Assembly: GCF_037975245.1 (NCBI RefSeq)
Contig: NC_092569.1
Location: 36,124,168-36,188,167 of the forward strand
Reading direction: 5' to 3'
From: Apostichopus japonicus
Taxonomy: Eukaryota; Echinodermata; Holothuroidea; Aspidochirotida; Stichopodidae
DNA length: 64,000 nt
Position 1 is the first letter of the stretch; every line of letters starts with the position of its first letter. The position numbers were made by a program, and so were the translations under genes. Below the pieces are notes generated by a model that saw nothing but the letters and a program-made list of their open reading frames with translations, had not been told where the DNA came from and searched no databases. Shown piece by piece: positions 14,201 through 29,200 of this stretch.

Positions 14201-17200
14201 CCTTTCTTCCCCAATGAAACCAACCAATGCCTACTATGTCGTATTTACATTGACCAGGCTCCACCAACCAGCACAACCATCTCCCCACCCACTCCCCTCT
14301 TCTGAATATATTAACAGTCAGCTTAACATTTTATATAGTCAAGTAACCCCCAAAGCACCATGTTTCTTCCACCCCCCCCCCTCCCCAGATGCACACACAC
14401 ATCTGATTCACTCTTTTCAGTACTAGCATTCTGTTGTATAGCATCTTTAATACTCACTGTGCACAGTTCCGTCCACTAACTCTTGCTCTACAGACACATT
14501 GACCGGTGTTCTTATCACAGACATTACTTATGGAGCCACCAACATCACAGCCACAATCTGAAAGACATAAAGATAACACTCATTGAATGCTGTAATACTT
14601 AACAAACAGTATCTAGTAAGTATCTCATACAGCTTACAGGTTAAGACGGACAAAACTGCAAACCATCCTGAATTTATATTCTTGGAAGTAATAACACAGT
14701 ATACAAGAACAAGGTCAGTGGAATATTGTATCAGTGTGTATCTGGGCAGCAGTATTACTATTTATCTGTTTACGCTTACCTATTTATCCAAATTCATTAT
14801 TAGACTCAACATCTTTGCATTCTTACAGAAGTAATTAAACAAGAAATGAATAAGAAGCATTTCAATACGAGGGCAGTGTATAGGTGAAGGCATGGTGTGG
14901 TAGTGAGAATGTCCGTCCCCCAACCATTAGGTTCCTGTTTCAAAACCACACCAAGAACTAGATTCACCAACACATCCAACATCATGATATAACATATGCA
15001 TTGATCCATCTACCAACATACACATCCAACATCAGAGTATAACCTATCCATAATATATACTTACCTACACATCCAAATGCATTACCAGCCTCCAGTCTAT
15101 AGTAGCCATCTTTACATTCATCACACTGCTGGCCTCCAACGGCAGCCTTACAGAGACACTGACCTGATGTCTGAAATGAAACAGAAACACTTGGTCTGAT
15201 AATTATAATAATCTCAATATCTTACATATCAATCATAAACCCTAACCTATTATGATCCACCTGAGAGATTCACATTTCTGTTATACAGGGAATGGATATG
15301 ATTGGACAGCTTGGTACTGATGAAGGCATACCAAAACTGGCCATTCTAGCTGATGTTGTAAATTAATCCTGAAATTCACCAAAGAGTTTAACAGTTAATT
15401 TATGAAAGTCTGTACGTTGAGCATACTGGTTCAAGTGTAACATTGACCATCAAGGTTCATTACCAATGTTATGCAAATCACAATTGTAAGCATGAAAGGC
15501 TCAATTTAATTGAGTGAAAACATTTTCTTAAAGAGACTGGAGAGTGAAATAAAATTAAGGAATAGCAGCATCTCAATCATACATCATGGCTGTACTGCTG
15601 AGAGAAGAAAATTCTGAAAACAACACAATCCGTTTACACAAAAGCTCTGAATATCAAAATTATATCTCTATATAAAGTTAACCATCAAATTCAGAGAAGT
15701 ACATGGATTTTCATTCTTTTGACAGCTGAAAATTCCTAATCTTGCAAAGTTTCGTTAATAAAAATCAATAAAATGACAAACCACATCACAAACAGCAAGT
15801 CCTGAAACTGTTCCTTCTATAAAGCAGTCACATGACTCACAGCCAGCTGGGTTGCTACGCTGAAGGTTGTAGTAGAGCGGAGCGCAAGAATCACAAGCTC
15901 GTCCAATCACATTAGCTTTACAAGTACAGGCACCCTTTTAAGAAATAGCAGGTAAATAAATGTGAGTTTTCTCTTGAATTATAAAAAAAAGAAATATATA
16001 TACAAAAGTGAGCAAGATTTCAGAAACTGCTTTCTGAGTATACCTCTTCACAGCCTATAAGGCATTGCCAATATATCCCAGTGCATCACATTCAAGCAGT
16101 TTCCAAACTTAAGGTAACATGCAAGTCTCACTGTGGGTTGTAATCAGCATCACTCCCCACAAATGATTTCCCACTATTCTGATTGGGTTTGATTTGGGAT
16201 AAGTTCTTCTACGATTGATTGCCCATATCTCCCTCTAGTTGCATTCCATGTCATTCCCCACCAATAATCTTTCACATTTCGGAGTGGGCTTGAAATAGTA
16301 TGTTTCCCCTACCTGTGTTTGACCACATCTCCCTGTGGGTTGTCCTGGACGCTCTATCACTCCAGCAGGATCACAGTTGCATTCCTCACAGTTAGGATAA
16401 TTGTAAAATCCCTCAGCGCACGAATCACAGGTTCTGCCCTGGTAACCGCGGCGACAGCTACACTGACCTGTGAGCTCAACACAAAGAATGCTCCGAGAGC
16501 CACTTCTGCTACAGTCACAGGCTGTTGAAATAACAAAAGTTCATTGTCAAATAAATTAAGGCTTCACTAAAATGAGAATTGTGAATGCTCTTCAAGTACC
16601 TTTGGTACACAGTCCATCAGAAAACAATAAAGATGTAGCCTTGCCCTCTCCCACCTCCCTTGAACCCCACACCTGGAACACTCTCACTCCTGGCCCAGCA
16701 ACATCCCCCGGCCACCCCTATCCATGGCACGCCCACTCCTGGCCCACCAACATCCCGGGCCACCCCTATCCCTGGCTAACTCCCACTCCTGGCCCAGCAA
16801 CATCACCCGGCCAACCCTATCCATTGCACGCCACTCCTGGCTTACCAACATCCCCGGCCACCCCAATCCGTGGAACACTCCCACTCCTGGCCCACCAACA
16901 TCCCCGACCACCCCTATCCATCGCACGCCCACTCCTGGCCCACCATCATCCCTGGGTCACCCTATCCCTGCTATCCCTGGCTAACTCCCACTGCTGGCCC
17001 ACCACCATCCCTGGCCTCCCTATTCCTGGCCCACTCTTTTAATACCTACCCAAGCAGTCCGGATATCTATAATAGCCATTGGCACACATGTCACATTTAA
17101 GTCCATCAAATCCAGCCTGGCAGTAACACTGACCACCCTCAGAACAACCCTCATACTGAGAGCCCTTAGAGTCGCATCCACATTCTGCAAGGAAATAATA

Positions 17201-20200
17201 TAGAATTTAAAACCCACATTGATAATACGATGACATCACAGTAGAGTTTGCAGAGACAGAATAATTTCACATTCAGAACATTACCTACCTAACAGTAAGC
17301 GTATATCTTTATCCTACAGGGACAGATTCATGATTTTTATTCCAAGTATTACTCAGAATAATAAACATATCATCACCTACTTGGACATTAAGAGTACCCT
17401 TATTACTTACCTCGACTGATACACCTTACCTATCTAATCAGAGCATGTGTTACTTACGTAGACAGATTAACTTTACCTATTTATTCAGAAAGTTACTTAT
17501 TTAGACCATGGAGGTTTAGACTCAGTAAACTTAAACTATGTCTTCAGCAACCCTTTTTAATTCCCCAGTGAATGAGGTCGCCAGGAGGAAAATCATGTGG
17601 CGACTAGATCTTTATTTTTCCCAAATTCTGGTCGCCCAGAATGAAAATGTGATCTCCACTTTCATATGCTAAATATTAGTACAAAAAAACACTAGGCCTA
17701 GGCTCAACATCGAGTAGCACTACTGTCAGTACTGACTACACTAACGTTGAAGTGATTTTGTCTTGCTTGACATACTTGGGAAAGTTTTTATTTCCTCAGA
17801 ATCCTCAGCACATTCAGACGACGAACTTGAGAGCCCCCCATCGTCTACTTTTCTCTTTTTTCCCAAACAATTCGCTAAAGAAAGTTGCCGAGACATTTTA
17901 TGAACTACGTCTAAATTAATCCAGTGAAGAAAGGCAAAATGAGTGACTCTAGTTTTAAAAACGCACTATACCGCTATACCCGAACTTCAAATGACTTAAG
18001 TTGTGCTATAATTAAGTTCTAATTCCCGTGCTTTCGTGGCAACATAAGGCCCGTGTGTACACACATGTATGGGGCAATTAATACCGTAACGTAAACGATA
18101 GCTACAGTACCACTCACGTATAACTGGACATGTGTACGCTCACAGAATCATATAAAGACGTATAAACACGTACAACAATTCAAGAAATGCTTACCGTTAA
18201 ATACTGGCGTAAAACAATACATTTCGTATTTATTGCAATAAAGATCCACAAAGGATAAAAATGCTAAGTAGAGCTTACTTAAAGAGAAATAGAAACTGCA
18301 TGTACATGGTTAATTTAAGTATCCAAATACTATACAAAGAGATTCAGTTCACCGAAACACCCCTTTTCCTTACCACCTGAAGAAAACTGTCTTTTATAAA
18401 TTATAGTACCTTACAGTACTTTACATTTGATACAAAAGTTACTACTACAACAGCTTCCCAAAATTTGTGTGTGTCGCAATAGGTTAAGTTTTAGCCACAC
18501 AATACCATTAATAATTTGCATATTACACCAAAATTTACACTCGGCGTCCAGATGGCGGGAAAATGTTCAATGTGTTGTTGTTGTGTCGTTCGGTCGTTCC
18601 CATGGTGCGATGAACTTGGGCAAGTTCAATAGTCAATGGGAATTAGATGCATGTTACAACGGCATGGTACGTAGACCACTACGACATGTGTGTACAGCGG
18701 TCTTAGGAAATTATTGTTGCTCTGAACTTTGCGAAAATTTGAAACGGGAAATCCATTCAATATTAATTTTATAGCAACGTGCATTTAGTCAGTAAGTACA
18801 TTTCAGTTTTTTGTAAAGCATTGGTGAAATTTTCAGTTGCAAAAACTGGTCGCCACAGTATTATAGGGCTGGCGACTAGCATTAATTTTTCCAGAAATTC
18901 TCATCGCCAGCCGAGAATTGTGGTCGCCAATGCGACCATGGCGACCGTAATTAAAAAGGGTTGATCTTCAGTTCGCTCGATTAACCTGATTAAATTAATC
19001 AGTGTTACCTATCTTGAATGAGTTACCTTACCTATTTGTTCAGTATTTTTTATTTAGACTGAGTAAACATACATATTCAATCAGAGTCTTACTTAGGTAG
19101 ATGGAGTAATTCCATACCCATATATTCAGAGTGTTACCTACATACATGATGAACCATACCTACAGTATATACTTTGAGTGTTACTAAGACTGAGTAACCT
19201 TACCTATATTATTCAGAGTATTTTATGTACCTGATTAACCTAATCAGTGTTATACCTATCTTGACTGGGTTACCTTACCTATATGTTCAGAGTGTTACCT
19301 ATTAATGCTGCGTTACCTATTTTAAATTTTCAGAGTGTTACCGACCGCTAGTGATTCACCTTACCTATATATTCAGAGTGATTAACCTTACCTATATGTT
19401 CAGAGTGATCAACCTTACCTGTATGTTCAGAGTGTTACTTATTTAGCTTGATCAACCTTACCTTTATGTTCAGAGTGTTACCGACCGCTACTGATTCACC
19501 TTACCTATATATTCAGAGTGATTAACCTTACCGATATGTTTAGAGTGTTACTTAATTAGATTGATTAACATTACCTTTATGTTCAGAGTGTTACTTATTT
19601 AGCTTGATCAACCTTACCTATATGTTCAGAGTGTTACCTATTTAGACTGAGTTACCTTACCTACTTATTCAGAGAGTTTTTACATACCTCTACATTCTGG
19701 GAAGCCATAGTAACCCACAGCACATGTGTCACATCTGCCTTCAAAGTTGACCTTGCAGATGCAGGCACCAGTGGATGGTTCACATACCTCATCAGTTACA
19801 CCAAAAGGATTACATGAGCAATCTGCAAAAAATACATCAAAATAAAGCTCAAATCACTAAAACCATCAAAGGTTACATGATATGAAAATTTTTTCACACT
19901 TTTGATGTGATGACATCACTTTGTCAGCAGTAGATGCCTGTCAACATCTGTTACAAAGATCCAGAGAATGACTCTGTACTGAAAAGCTTTGACTATGTTT
20001 AAACAAACGAGATTAACAAAAGTTGCAGCCAGTGATGACAATTGTGTCTCTGAGAGTATATCCCTGCCTCTCTTCACTCTCTCATGAAGAGACACAGCTT
20101 TATTTCATCAGTAGATTTACGAACATGTGCTGCAGTATTAACAGAGATGGTAAATGACCTAAATTGTTTATTGCATGTCATTTTCAAACATAGCAATATG

Positions 20201-23200
20201 AAACTATTAGAATCTGAATAGTTCAAGTGAGGGTCTGTTTCACTTATTAACAAAATCAGTGAAGAGCTCCATCATACCAATATCATGGTTATCTTTCTTT
20301 AAAGAGCCGTGTTAAAAAATAAAGCATAAAATAGTAGTCAAGTTAAACCAGGCGCGTAGCCAAGGGGGGGGCGAAGGGGGCAGCCGCCCCCCCTTGAGCA
20401 TATTTAAAAAAAATTTTTTAAATGTTTTTATGATATCGCTAGTATTTTCAAAAGAGAAAATGCTATGATGCAAGTTACAAGGCCTGGGAAGTGCCATTTC
20501 CAGTGATCTGGGAGGCATTTTCAGCCAAAATTTTCTTGTACGCTTCGCGCCAACCATGGTGGCGCTACGCTTAGATAGTTTGCAATGCCGAATCTACATT
20601 TTCGCCCCTCCCTTGGCAAATTCCTGGCTACACGCCTGAGTTAAACTTAGTTTCATTCCAACTACTTCTTCTTCAAGGATGATATTGTTGCAATACATTA
20701 TTCTATAACATGGGAAGGACATGGAAAGGGCATGGAAAGGGCACAGGAAGGACATGGAAAGGACATGGAAAGGACATGGGAAGGACATGGAAAGGGCATG
20801 GGAATTAGGGCATGGGAAGGACATGGAAGATTGACTTACCCTGACAGTTAGGGAATCCATAGAAACCATTTGCACATTCATCACACGTACGTCCACCATA
20901 AGTGTCCCGACATCGGCACTGGCCGCTACCTTCATCACAGGATCCACCACGTGACCCTCTCCTGTCACAGTCACAGGCTGTCGCAATCACAAAGAAGAGA
21001 AGGTTATAACATTTAAAAGCTCAGTATACAAAATAAGAACACAAACTTATTGTAAATGGATCAATTTCTGTCAAGACAAACCAAAAATGTTTTGTACCTG
21101 TAAATGTATTTATTGGTTTATGAATAATATATTACATTTTTACCACAGCTATTTGCAGCCAAGTGTCACAAAGATGGTATGGAAACTATAGCCTCATAAC
21201 ACAGAAAACACCGAGATGATATGGGAACTAAAGTCTCATAACACCAGACAACACCAAGATGGTGTGGAAACTATAGCCTCATAACACCAGACAACACCAA
21301 GATGGTGTGGATACTATAGCCTCATAACACCAGACAACACCAAGATGGTATGGGAACTAAATCCTTATAACACCAGACTGGTCATATATAAACAATATTC
21401 TTTTAAAGTGTATAGTGTTTAGTATTCTAAATTACTTATATTAATAATGCCACTGCCACTTTGAGTGAGTTCAATGAACCAGCTTGACTACAAGTAACTT
21501 TTACCTGCACAAGCAGCATAAACTTTAGGGGTGCTTTTTTCTCCAAAACATTAAAAAATCGTGTCCCTGATTTCACATGAACCTTAAACCATCACGGATG
21601 CTTGAGCTAATAACAGACATTAATATAATACCAACCTTACTAATTTATTAAGTCTTCACTCATATGATCAACTTATAACAAACAAGTAGTTCCCCTCCTC
21701 TCTATGTTCATCTAATCTGGTGTCCTGTATGCTGATGTTACATCACTTATGCCCAGGCGATTCAAAAGCCAAGTTCAGCTCCAGGGACAATTATGCCACC
21801 TGGTCTCACTGTGGTACAGTAGTCTACATATATTCATGATACATTTATGGACATATGAAAAAAGTTTATTCTTCATCCCATAATCACCAAGGCCACCTGC
21901 TTGACCCAAGGGCCCAAGACTGCAGCCGCATCTGACCCCCAATTTTCATCAACCCTGCTTATGCAATCCTTTTATTATTCCTGTTCCTGAATTAACATCC
22001 CTGTGGTCATCTAGTGTACTCTGTCATCCCAAAATGTCCTTTATCTGCATCTCATCCAGTGTCCTGTACACTTTGAGGTAAGTGTCCCCCATGTCACCAT
22101 CTAGAGACCACCACCACTTGAGCATACCCCCATTAATTACCCCCATCAATTACCCCAATTTATAGTATCTTGTATTCTCTGCTGGTTACCCAAGTCTAAA
22201 ATGATTCATAATTTGGTCACAAATGGCTTTGCATCACTGCTATGGATATATATCCACATATTTTGATAATCTACACTATTACATACCACTATGGATATAG
22301 ATGTATCCACAATGTTTATATAATCTACACTCTTACATATCACTGTGGATATCGATGTATCCACATGTTTTGATAATATACACTCTTAGTGTCAACATGT
22401 CAGGACACAGCATGTACTTCAATGGAAAGGTTTTTTCCCATCAGTTTTCTTCTTATTTTCCTTTCCAACTCTATTTAAGCAACATATATTTCAGAGTTGA
22501 TTCTCAGCCCTAATTCACAGCTCATTCTCAGCCCTAATTCACAGCTGAACTAAGCCCTCTTTGATACCGACCAAAATCAGCTTTGAACAACAGATCGGTC
22601 GATGTACTACAGATTTCAAAATGGAAGAAATTCAATCCAAGACAGCAGATTGTTGCTCAGAGTTTAACCTGGAAGTTAGATCGCTCCTCAGTAATGACAT
22701 TTGCAGAGCAACATAAACAAGATAAATGGCAAAGGTCAATGCATCCCTGTCAAATTTACAATTTTCTCATGCCCTATTTACCCCCTTCTATTGTCAATCT
22801 TCTCTTAGCTAAACATACTCTCAAAAGACTGCCTGCCTCCATTTCCTTAACTCAAGGCACTTTGCAAATATTGACTCTGCATAGGAGGGTTAATTCTAGG
22901 TTTCGAAGAAGACAGTTTTGGCATGGTGACCTATTGATTGCAAAGACAATGGCAGTGTAGGGTTAGGAAGCACAGTCAGTATGGAATAAAGTTGTCAAGT
23001 CCTATAGTCTGTCAGGAAGTTTGTATCATTCAAATTTTATGATGATATGGCAGGCAAGCAGATGCCAAGACAATACCAAAAGGTATCCTAACATCAATGT
23101 TGGAAGGGTGATGGAATGACTGGATAAATTAGAGAGAGTCTTTAGAGGGACTGGATAAATTACAGAGGGTCTTTGAAGGGACTGGATTAATTAAAATAAT

Positions 23201-26200
23201 TCTTTGGAGGGACTGGATAAAGAAGCGGAAAGATTCTTTGGAGGGACTGTATAAATTAGAAGAGTTGTTGGAGGGACTGGATAAATTAGAAAGAGTCTTT
23301 GGAGAGACTGGATAAATTCGAATCTTTGGAGGGACTGGATAAATTAGAGTCTTTGGAGGGACTGGATAAATTTAAAAAATTCTTTGGAGGGACTGGATAA
23401 ATTAGAAGAGTTGTTGGAGGGACTGGATAAATTAGAAAGAGTTGCTGGAAGGACTGGATAAATTAGTAAGAGTCTTTGGAGAGACTGGATAAATTCGAAT
23501 CTTTGGAGGGACTGGATAAATTAGAGTCTTTGGAGGGACTGGATAAATTTTAAAAATTCTTTGGAGGGACTGGATAAATTAGAAGAGTTGTTGGAGGGAC
23601 TGGATAAATTAGAAAACGTTAATGGAGGGTCTGGATAAATTAGATAGAGTCTTTGGAGGGACTGGATAAATTAGAGTCTTTAGAGGGACTGGATAAATCA
23701 GAAATAGTCTTTGAAGGGACTTGACAAAAGGCTTTGCCGCTTTGGCAGGACTGGAAAAATTAGAATAAGTCTTTGAAGGAACTGGATAAATCAGAAAGAG
23801 TTTTTGAAGGGATGTATGAATTAGAGTCATTGGATGGACCATTTAATACTTTATGTGTTGTTATAAACTCATAACATCTTTATGTAACCATTATCATGTA
23901 AAAGCACTCACAATGCATCACCAGGTATACAGTATAAAGCCATTTTGCTATGTAATGTTATTACACAGCCTAAATATCTTTTACCATGCAATGTTCTTAT
24001 ACATTCCTTACATGAAGGAACAACATTACTGCAGGGATATGTATCACAGAGAGGCAAGAATGGATCTTGTGGAATCTATTGAGCAATTACTTCATGCCAT
24101 GGACATTTATTGAGCTGTATAGTTCTTGCCTCACATACCGAGAACTGTTTAACTGAAGGGTCATGCACTTTTGCCATGGGGCAGCTATCCACAACTTACC
24201 AAAGGGGTAAGAGCTAACATGACTAAGGAGCATACAGCGAGCTGAAGTACTTGAGACTGAATATTGGTATAACATATATCAGTCTGCATTCATCTGCACT
24301 TCCCAAAGACCTTGTATCAAATGCTTAGGTACCCAGGGGATAACCAAGAGAGGGAAGGAGGGTGATACTGAGGGGAGACGAAGGGGAGGGAGGGAGAAGG
24401 AGGGTAGATGTGGGGTCACTCATCTTCACTGTTGGTGTCAGTCTAATGAGCAATAAGTTTGTATCTACAAATTTGCATTTATTCTGCATTTTGATCAATA
24501 AATAATGGGAATCCAAAGGATCTGTATGCTAATCGTTACCCTTTTATAGATTTAGGAAGTAATATTATGCCTGGCTGAGGAGGAGGGAAGTCTAGCAATC
24601 TGTTATTCAACCAACCATGCAGCTTTCTCCCAAAAACCAGAAATATTTTGCCTAGATCAAGACTTGCATACCAACACTAGCCTACTGTATGTCAGTAGTC
24701 TATAAAACAGATAACCTGAAGGTATAACAATCTGTCAACAAGAGTTTTTTCCTTCAGTGTTTATCAAGTTTGTCAACAGTGATATCTTAAATCGAGTTAT
24801 ATATAAACAGTTTACCCCAGACAGTCTACAGCGGTATTCCAGGCACATCATAAATAATATTAGTATGGATTATTTCTACAGTGCTCATGATGCAGCAGCA
24901 GTAACAGCCTGAAGGCTAGATTGGCCAGAGAATAAACACAATGGCAGCAGGCAAAATTCGTCACTAAAGAAGAATGACTCGTTAAAAGGAGAGGGCATAA
25001 ATGATGGGGGTGTATGAGAGAGTAAATGTGGGGGCATATGACAGGGTAATGAGGGTGAAATGAGCAGATAATGAGGGGGGCATATATTAGGGGTAAATGG
25101 GAAAGCATATGAAAGGGTAAATATGAGGGGCATGAAGAGGGTAATGATAGGGCATATAAGAGAGTTAATGAGGGGGCATACTAGAGAGAGTAAATAAGGG
25201 GACTTGTTAGACAGTAGCTGAGTGGGCATGTATGAAAGGGCATATGAGCTCTAGGATAATGAGGGGAAAACGAGCAGGTAATGAGGGGGCATATTAGGGG
25301 TAAAAGCATATGAAAGGGTACATACGAGGGGGGCATGAATAGTTAATGAGTGGCAAAGGGAAGGCATTGTAATCTAGTGACTCAATGACAAATATTAGTT
25401 AGACAGGTAAAGGGCGCTCTTTCCAAAACTCCAGAAAGATGAATTGAGAACTTTCTACCATCATCCATGACAGGTAAACATTAGTAATAGGGTCAGGTTC
25501 AGTGGCGGAGCTAGGGGTATTGGTCGGGGGGGCGAGAATGGTCTGTAGGGGCGCTTTCGTCACTATCTAAGCGGAGCGCCACCACTAGTTAGCGCGTAGC
25601 CTACAGAAATATTTTGAGTAAAGATACTCCCTAGATCGCCGAAAATGACCATTTCCGGGCCTGGCTCATTTGCAGATAAACGAAGAATAAATAGGTGTCA
25701 TCGCCAAATTACACCAACAAAATGTGACAAATGTCAATAAGTAGATGAGAGCGCATTAAAAAAGTCAATAATCTAGAATAAGTAAAAAGTGGTAAAGAGC
25801 TGCAAAGGGCGCCAGCAGTCCATTTGAGTCCGTCAGGGGGGCATCCGCCCCCCCCCCTGACTGTATGGACGCTCCGCCACTGGTCAGGATGGATGAAGAA
25901 TCCTGGTAGACTAGCAGCCAGGAATACTTTTTAAATTGACATGACAGATACTCACACAAACACGCTGGAAAGTCGTAGAAACCACGTTCACACTGATCAC
26001 AGAATTGACCAGCGTAGTTGACTTTGCAAGGACACTGTCCTCCTCTAGGAAGACATACCTTGTTCTCTGTGCCGTTGATGTTACAGTCACAAGCTGGAAG
26101 GAGTAAGAAAAACAAAATCGTTTACAAGGATATTCACAAAATACTGACAGTTAAAATGAAGTCTGATTTTGTCTGCTTGAAAAGCTGATTATAAGATGCC

Positions 26201-29200
26201 AGCAATTGGGCACCTTTCCTCTGAGAAACCTCCAATGACCAATAAGTCTGTGCCAAACAGGGGTGGGGGAGGGACAAGCTCCTGCAGGATGGCTGATATT
26301 GAAAGCAGAATAATGTGGGGAAAACAAAACAATTGTTGCAAAGTAGATGAGCAAATTATTCAGAATGGAAGCATCAAAACTAAACAAGAACCAGCCAGCT
26401 AGGTGAAAGAGAAGCTGACTTCATATTTAATTGCCTTACTGCATACCACAAAGGTGAGAAAGTTCTTATCCTACTTCTCACTTCTCATAAGCATCTGAAT
26501 ACAAACCTCTTCACTAGCTCTGCCTGATACCCCTACCCCCTTCCCCCTCCCCCTACCTCTTCCCGCTACCCATACCCCTTCCCCTTCAATAATTGATACT
26601 CAAAAGCAGCTATAAAGACAGCAGCTTAAAATCAAGATGAAAGATGAGTACTGTGCGAGCAGACAATAATTTTTCATAATGTAGATCAGCCACAGAACGG
26701 TAACCAAGGGAAGCAATTAGGAACTAAACCTTATCAGCAAAATATTCCCCTGAAAGCATGATCATGCATTCAAGAAGTCTTGAAGAATTATTAAGACAGC
26801 CCTAGAGTCCAAACAGAACGTGATTTCTATTTTAATATTTCTTTTTTAATATTTCTATTTTAATACAACTAACAGACCTATACCATATTATTAATGTTTG
26901 TTTTGTTTTTAAAATTGACAAATAAACTCTATTTATTATTTCATTTTAGTGGACTGGAAGTCGAATTTACAGAAAACCGAATCAGAACTTCCGTTGCTAA
27001 GACCGTGTTCCGGCTCAAAGTCAAGTTTCATACCAGATGGAATCATTTACTTTCGTTGGTATCCTAATAATCCTAGCCAAGATATTTGGTTAATCATGAC
27101 CTTGTTTAAAAGAAGCATATCAGCACGATCATCCTCTTTCCAGTTTGAACCATCTAGACTGAAGAATGCTGCTGAGATGGTCTCCCCAACAGTCAGGTTT
27201 AATTTAGCCAGCCTAGAGTGAGGCTTGTGACCAGACTTCACCTGCTGTGAAGGTTTTACAATAAACATGGAAAGTCTGCAGCAGTGAGCAGTCTTCAGTA
27301 CCCAGCCAGTAAAGAAACTAGAAGAAACAGGTGGTATTTATCAGAAACTTAAAGGGATTTAACCTCAAGAAGATTTGAGAATTTCCTCCTAAATGAAGCG
27401 AAAATAATTAGAGAAGTATCCTGATCCACGGAGACCATTAACAGCGATAAAACCTAGCGTCTGACCCGCATGAATAACATGTATTTATCATCGATGATTA
27501 ATCCATGAGTTAACTATTTGAAATTATCTCTACATAGCAGAATGAGCTAAAACTGTTAATTGAATAGCCACCCGACGTGAAGTTTTAATTTCTAAGCTAT
27601 TTGGCTTCTCCCACATGCACATGTGGCTGCTAATTCAATGTAAAATAAACTTCTATAAACTTCCAGAGTATTCCTCTCTCTTTCTCATCTCTCAAAGACA
27701 CCTAAACCATCAGTCTCAGCGACAATTAATTGTCGTAATTTATTCATCCCATCATTTCCCAGTAAACGAATAGGACATGTCTAGGCTGATCTTTATCAAT
27801 TGTTTTCAATCGCTGCATAATTCAAGAGCTGTATATGCAACAAATTTTTGGTGCTAAAAAGCATTTTTTTATAGCTTTTATAAAGTAAACATGATTATTT
27901 ATGATGGCCAACTGCTTCTGACTACTGTCTTGTATGGTACAAATTTTAAATGAAACGTTAAAGGTCAGTAAGAACTTTCAAAAGGATAAAGTTTCACCAA
28001 CAGCATCCTTTCCTTTAACTATGTTTCATGTTTGTCAATTGACATTACAATTGTCTCTGGAGCCATAGCAGCACTTTCCCGTTTTTCTCGCAACTGTGTA
28101 CTATTTTCTTCCACATTTACAGACTATGGGGTCGTATAGTTAGAAATTATCCCAGTCTCTTTCCCCATCATTCCGCTAAGCATAGCAGCTGATTCTCCTC
28201 CTCAGATCTTGATATGATACTGCTGTAACGCTTTAAGAAAGTAACAGTCATGTTACCTCCACGGTGACCATGTGACTATGCTGATGACACTGCCCTATCG
28301 TGCAACAGTGCTAACCATTCTGTGGCTATTATGATCAACTGAATTATTTAATATTCTGTAAAATGTATGGTTTCAATCAATGTGTTAGCAAAATAATTTG
28401 TTGCTTCAACCCCAAGAAATGTGTTTTTCATATATACCAATCTAAAGCACAGAAGTTTGTTTTGATCAATATAACACATGGATCATATCATATCGTCTAG
28501 CAGGCTAGGCTTTCCTTTAAAGTAATGGAAGAGTCACATTACTTCCTAATGTTTACTGTCTGTATACTCTTTACTTTAAAATCCTTTATATAGATATTTT
28601 ATATTTATACTGGGATAAATAAAGTAAAAAGATACAACTTAGTTTTGATTAGTGGTGGGCCACCACCTGCTATGGGGAACCTCTTTAATACCAATTTAGT
28701 CCTTAATACCTCAGGAATTAATTCCTGGGTGTTCCGAACGTGACAATTTACGACAACATGGGTAAATACTAGAGTCATATGACATGTACATCTAACAATG
28801 ATCCACTTTAAACAATGCACTATAGCGTTGAGTAGAGGATTCCAATGCCTCTTCTAGGTAAAATCAAAGGTAATCTTTAGTATTGTGATTGGTTATTAGT
28901 TCATAACTATTCATTATCTTGTATATCATGTGATGTAATCAAGACACCCAGATCTAAGCTTCTGGAAGGACCTTTGCTGTTTATCCTGCCAGTCACGTTC
29001 TGAGCGTTGAAAGTGATGAATTGAAAAGCAGACGCAGAGAAATATCAAATAAATTGGAGTCGAATCAGACCTCATAATCATGTTTCTGATTGTTGTTTAT
29101 TAACCTGAGATGTCTTACTAATCAAGTGTACGGACCAAAAGCAAAACACTAAAGATTAATTCCTTTAAGTTGGTGATGTCACGAAACCCACAAATAATTT

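Larger units (their letters stand above)
17185..19687 (-). other. Laminin intron 9
   Basis: A TTACCTAT/TTCAGAGTG minisatellite occupies both ends (about 17280-17547 and 18985-19686) and is interrupted by a hAT-like insertion (17548-18963). Confidence 0.8.
19823..20839 (-). other. Laminin intron 8
   Basis: Contains a hAT-type MITE (20349-20638) and a purine-rich array (20710-20830) ending at the exon 8 donor. Bases 19823-20340 show nothing recognisable. Confidence 0.75.
20978..25955 (-). other. Laminin intron 7
   Basis: Holds four separate minisatellites (21175-21375, 22235-22395, 23115-23835, 24990-25365) and a hAT-type MITE near the exon 7 donor. The frame at 22583-22960 (plus) has no recognisable domain. 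Other stretches are unremarkable. Confidence 0.75.

Noticed and set aside
16572-17100. Proline-rich open frames on both strands (up to 156 codons)
   Set aside because: They coincide with a GC-rich minisatellite whose lack of stops is a composition effect; frames are open on both strands.
22583-22960. 125-codon plus-strand frame in intron 7
   Set aside because: It has no recognisable domain, splice context or conservation clue; chance length is possible.
26949-27268. Overlapping 90- and 73-codon frames in intron 6
   Set aside because: The sequence looks more coding-like than its surroundings but open frames oppose each other and no family is recognised. It could be an old repeat.
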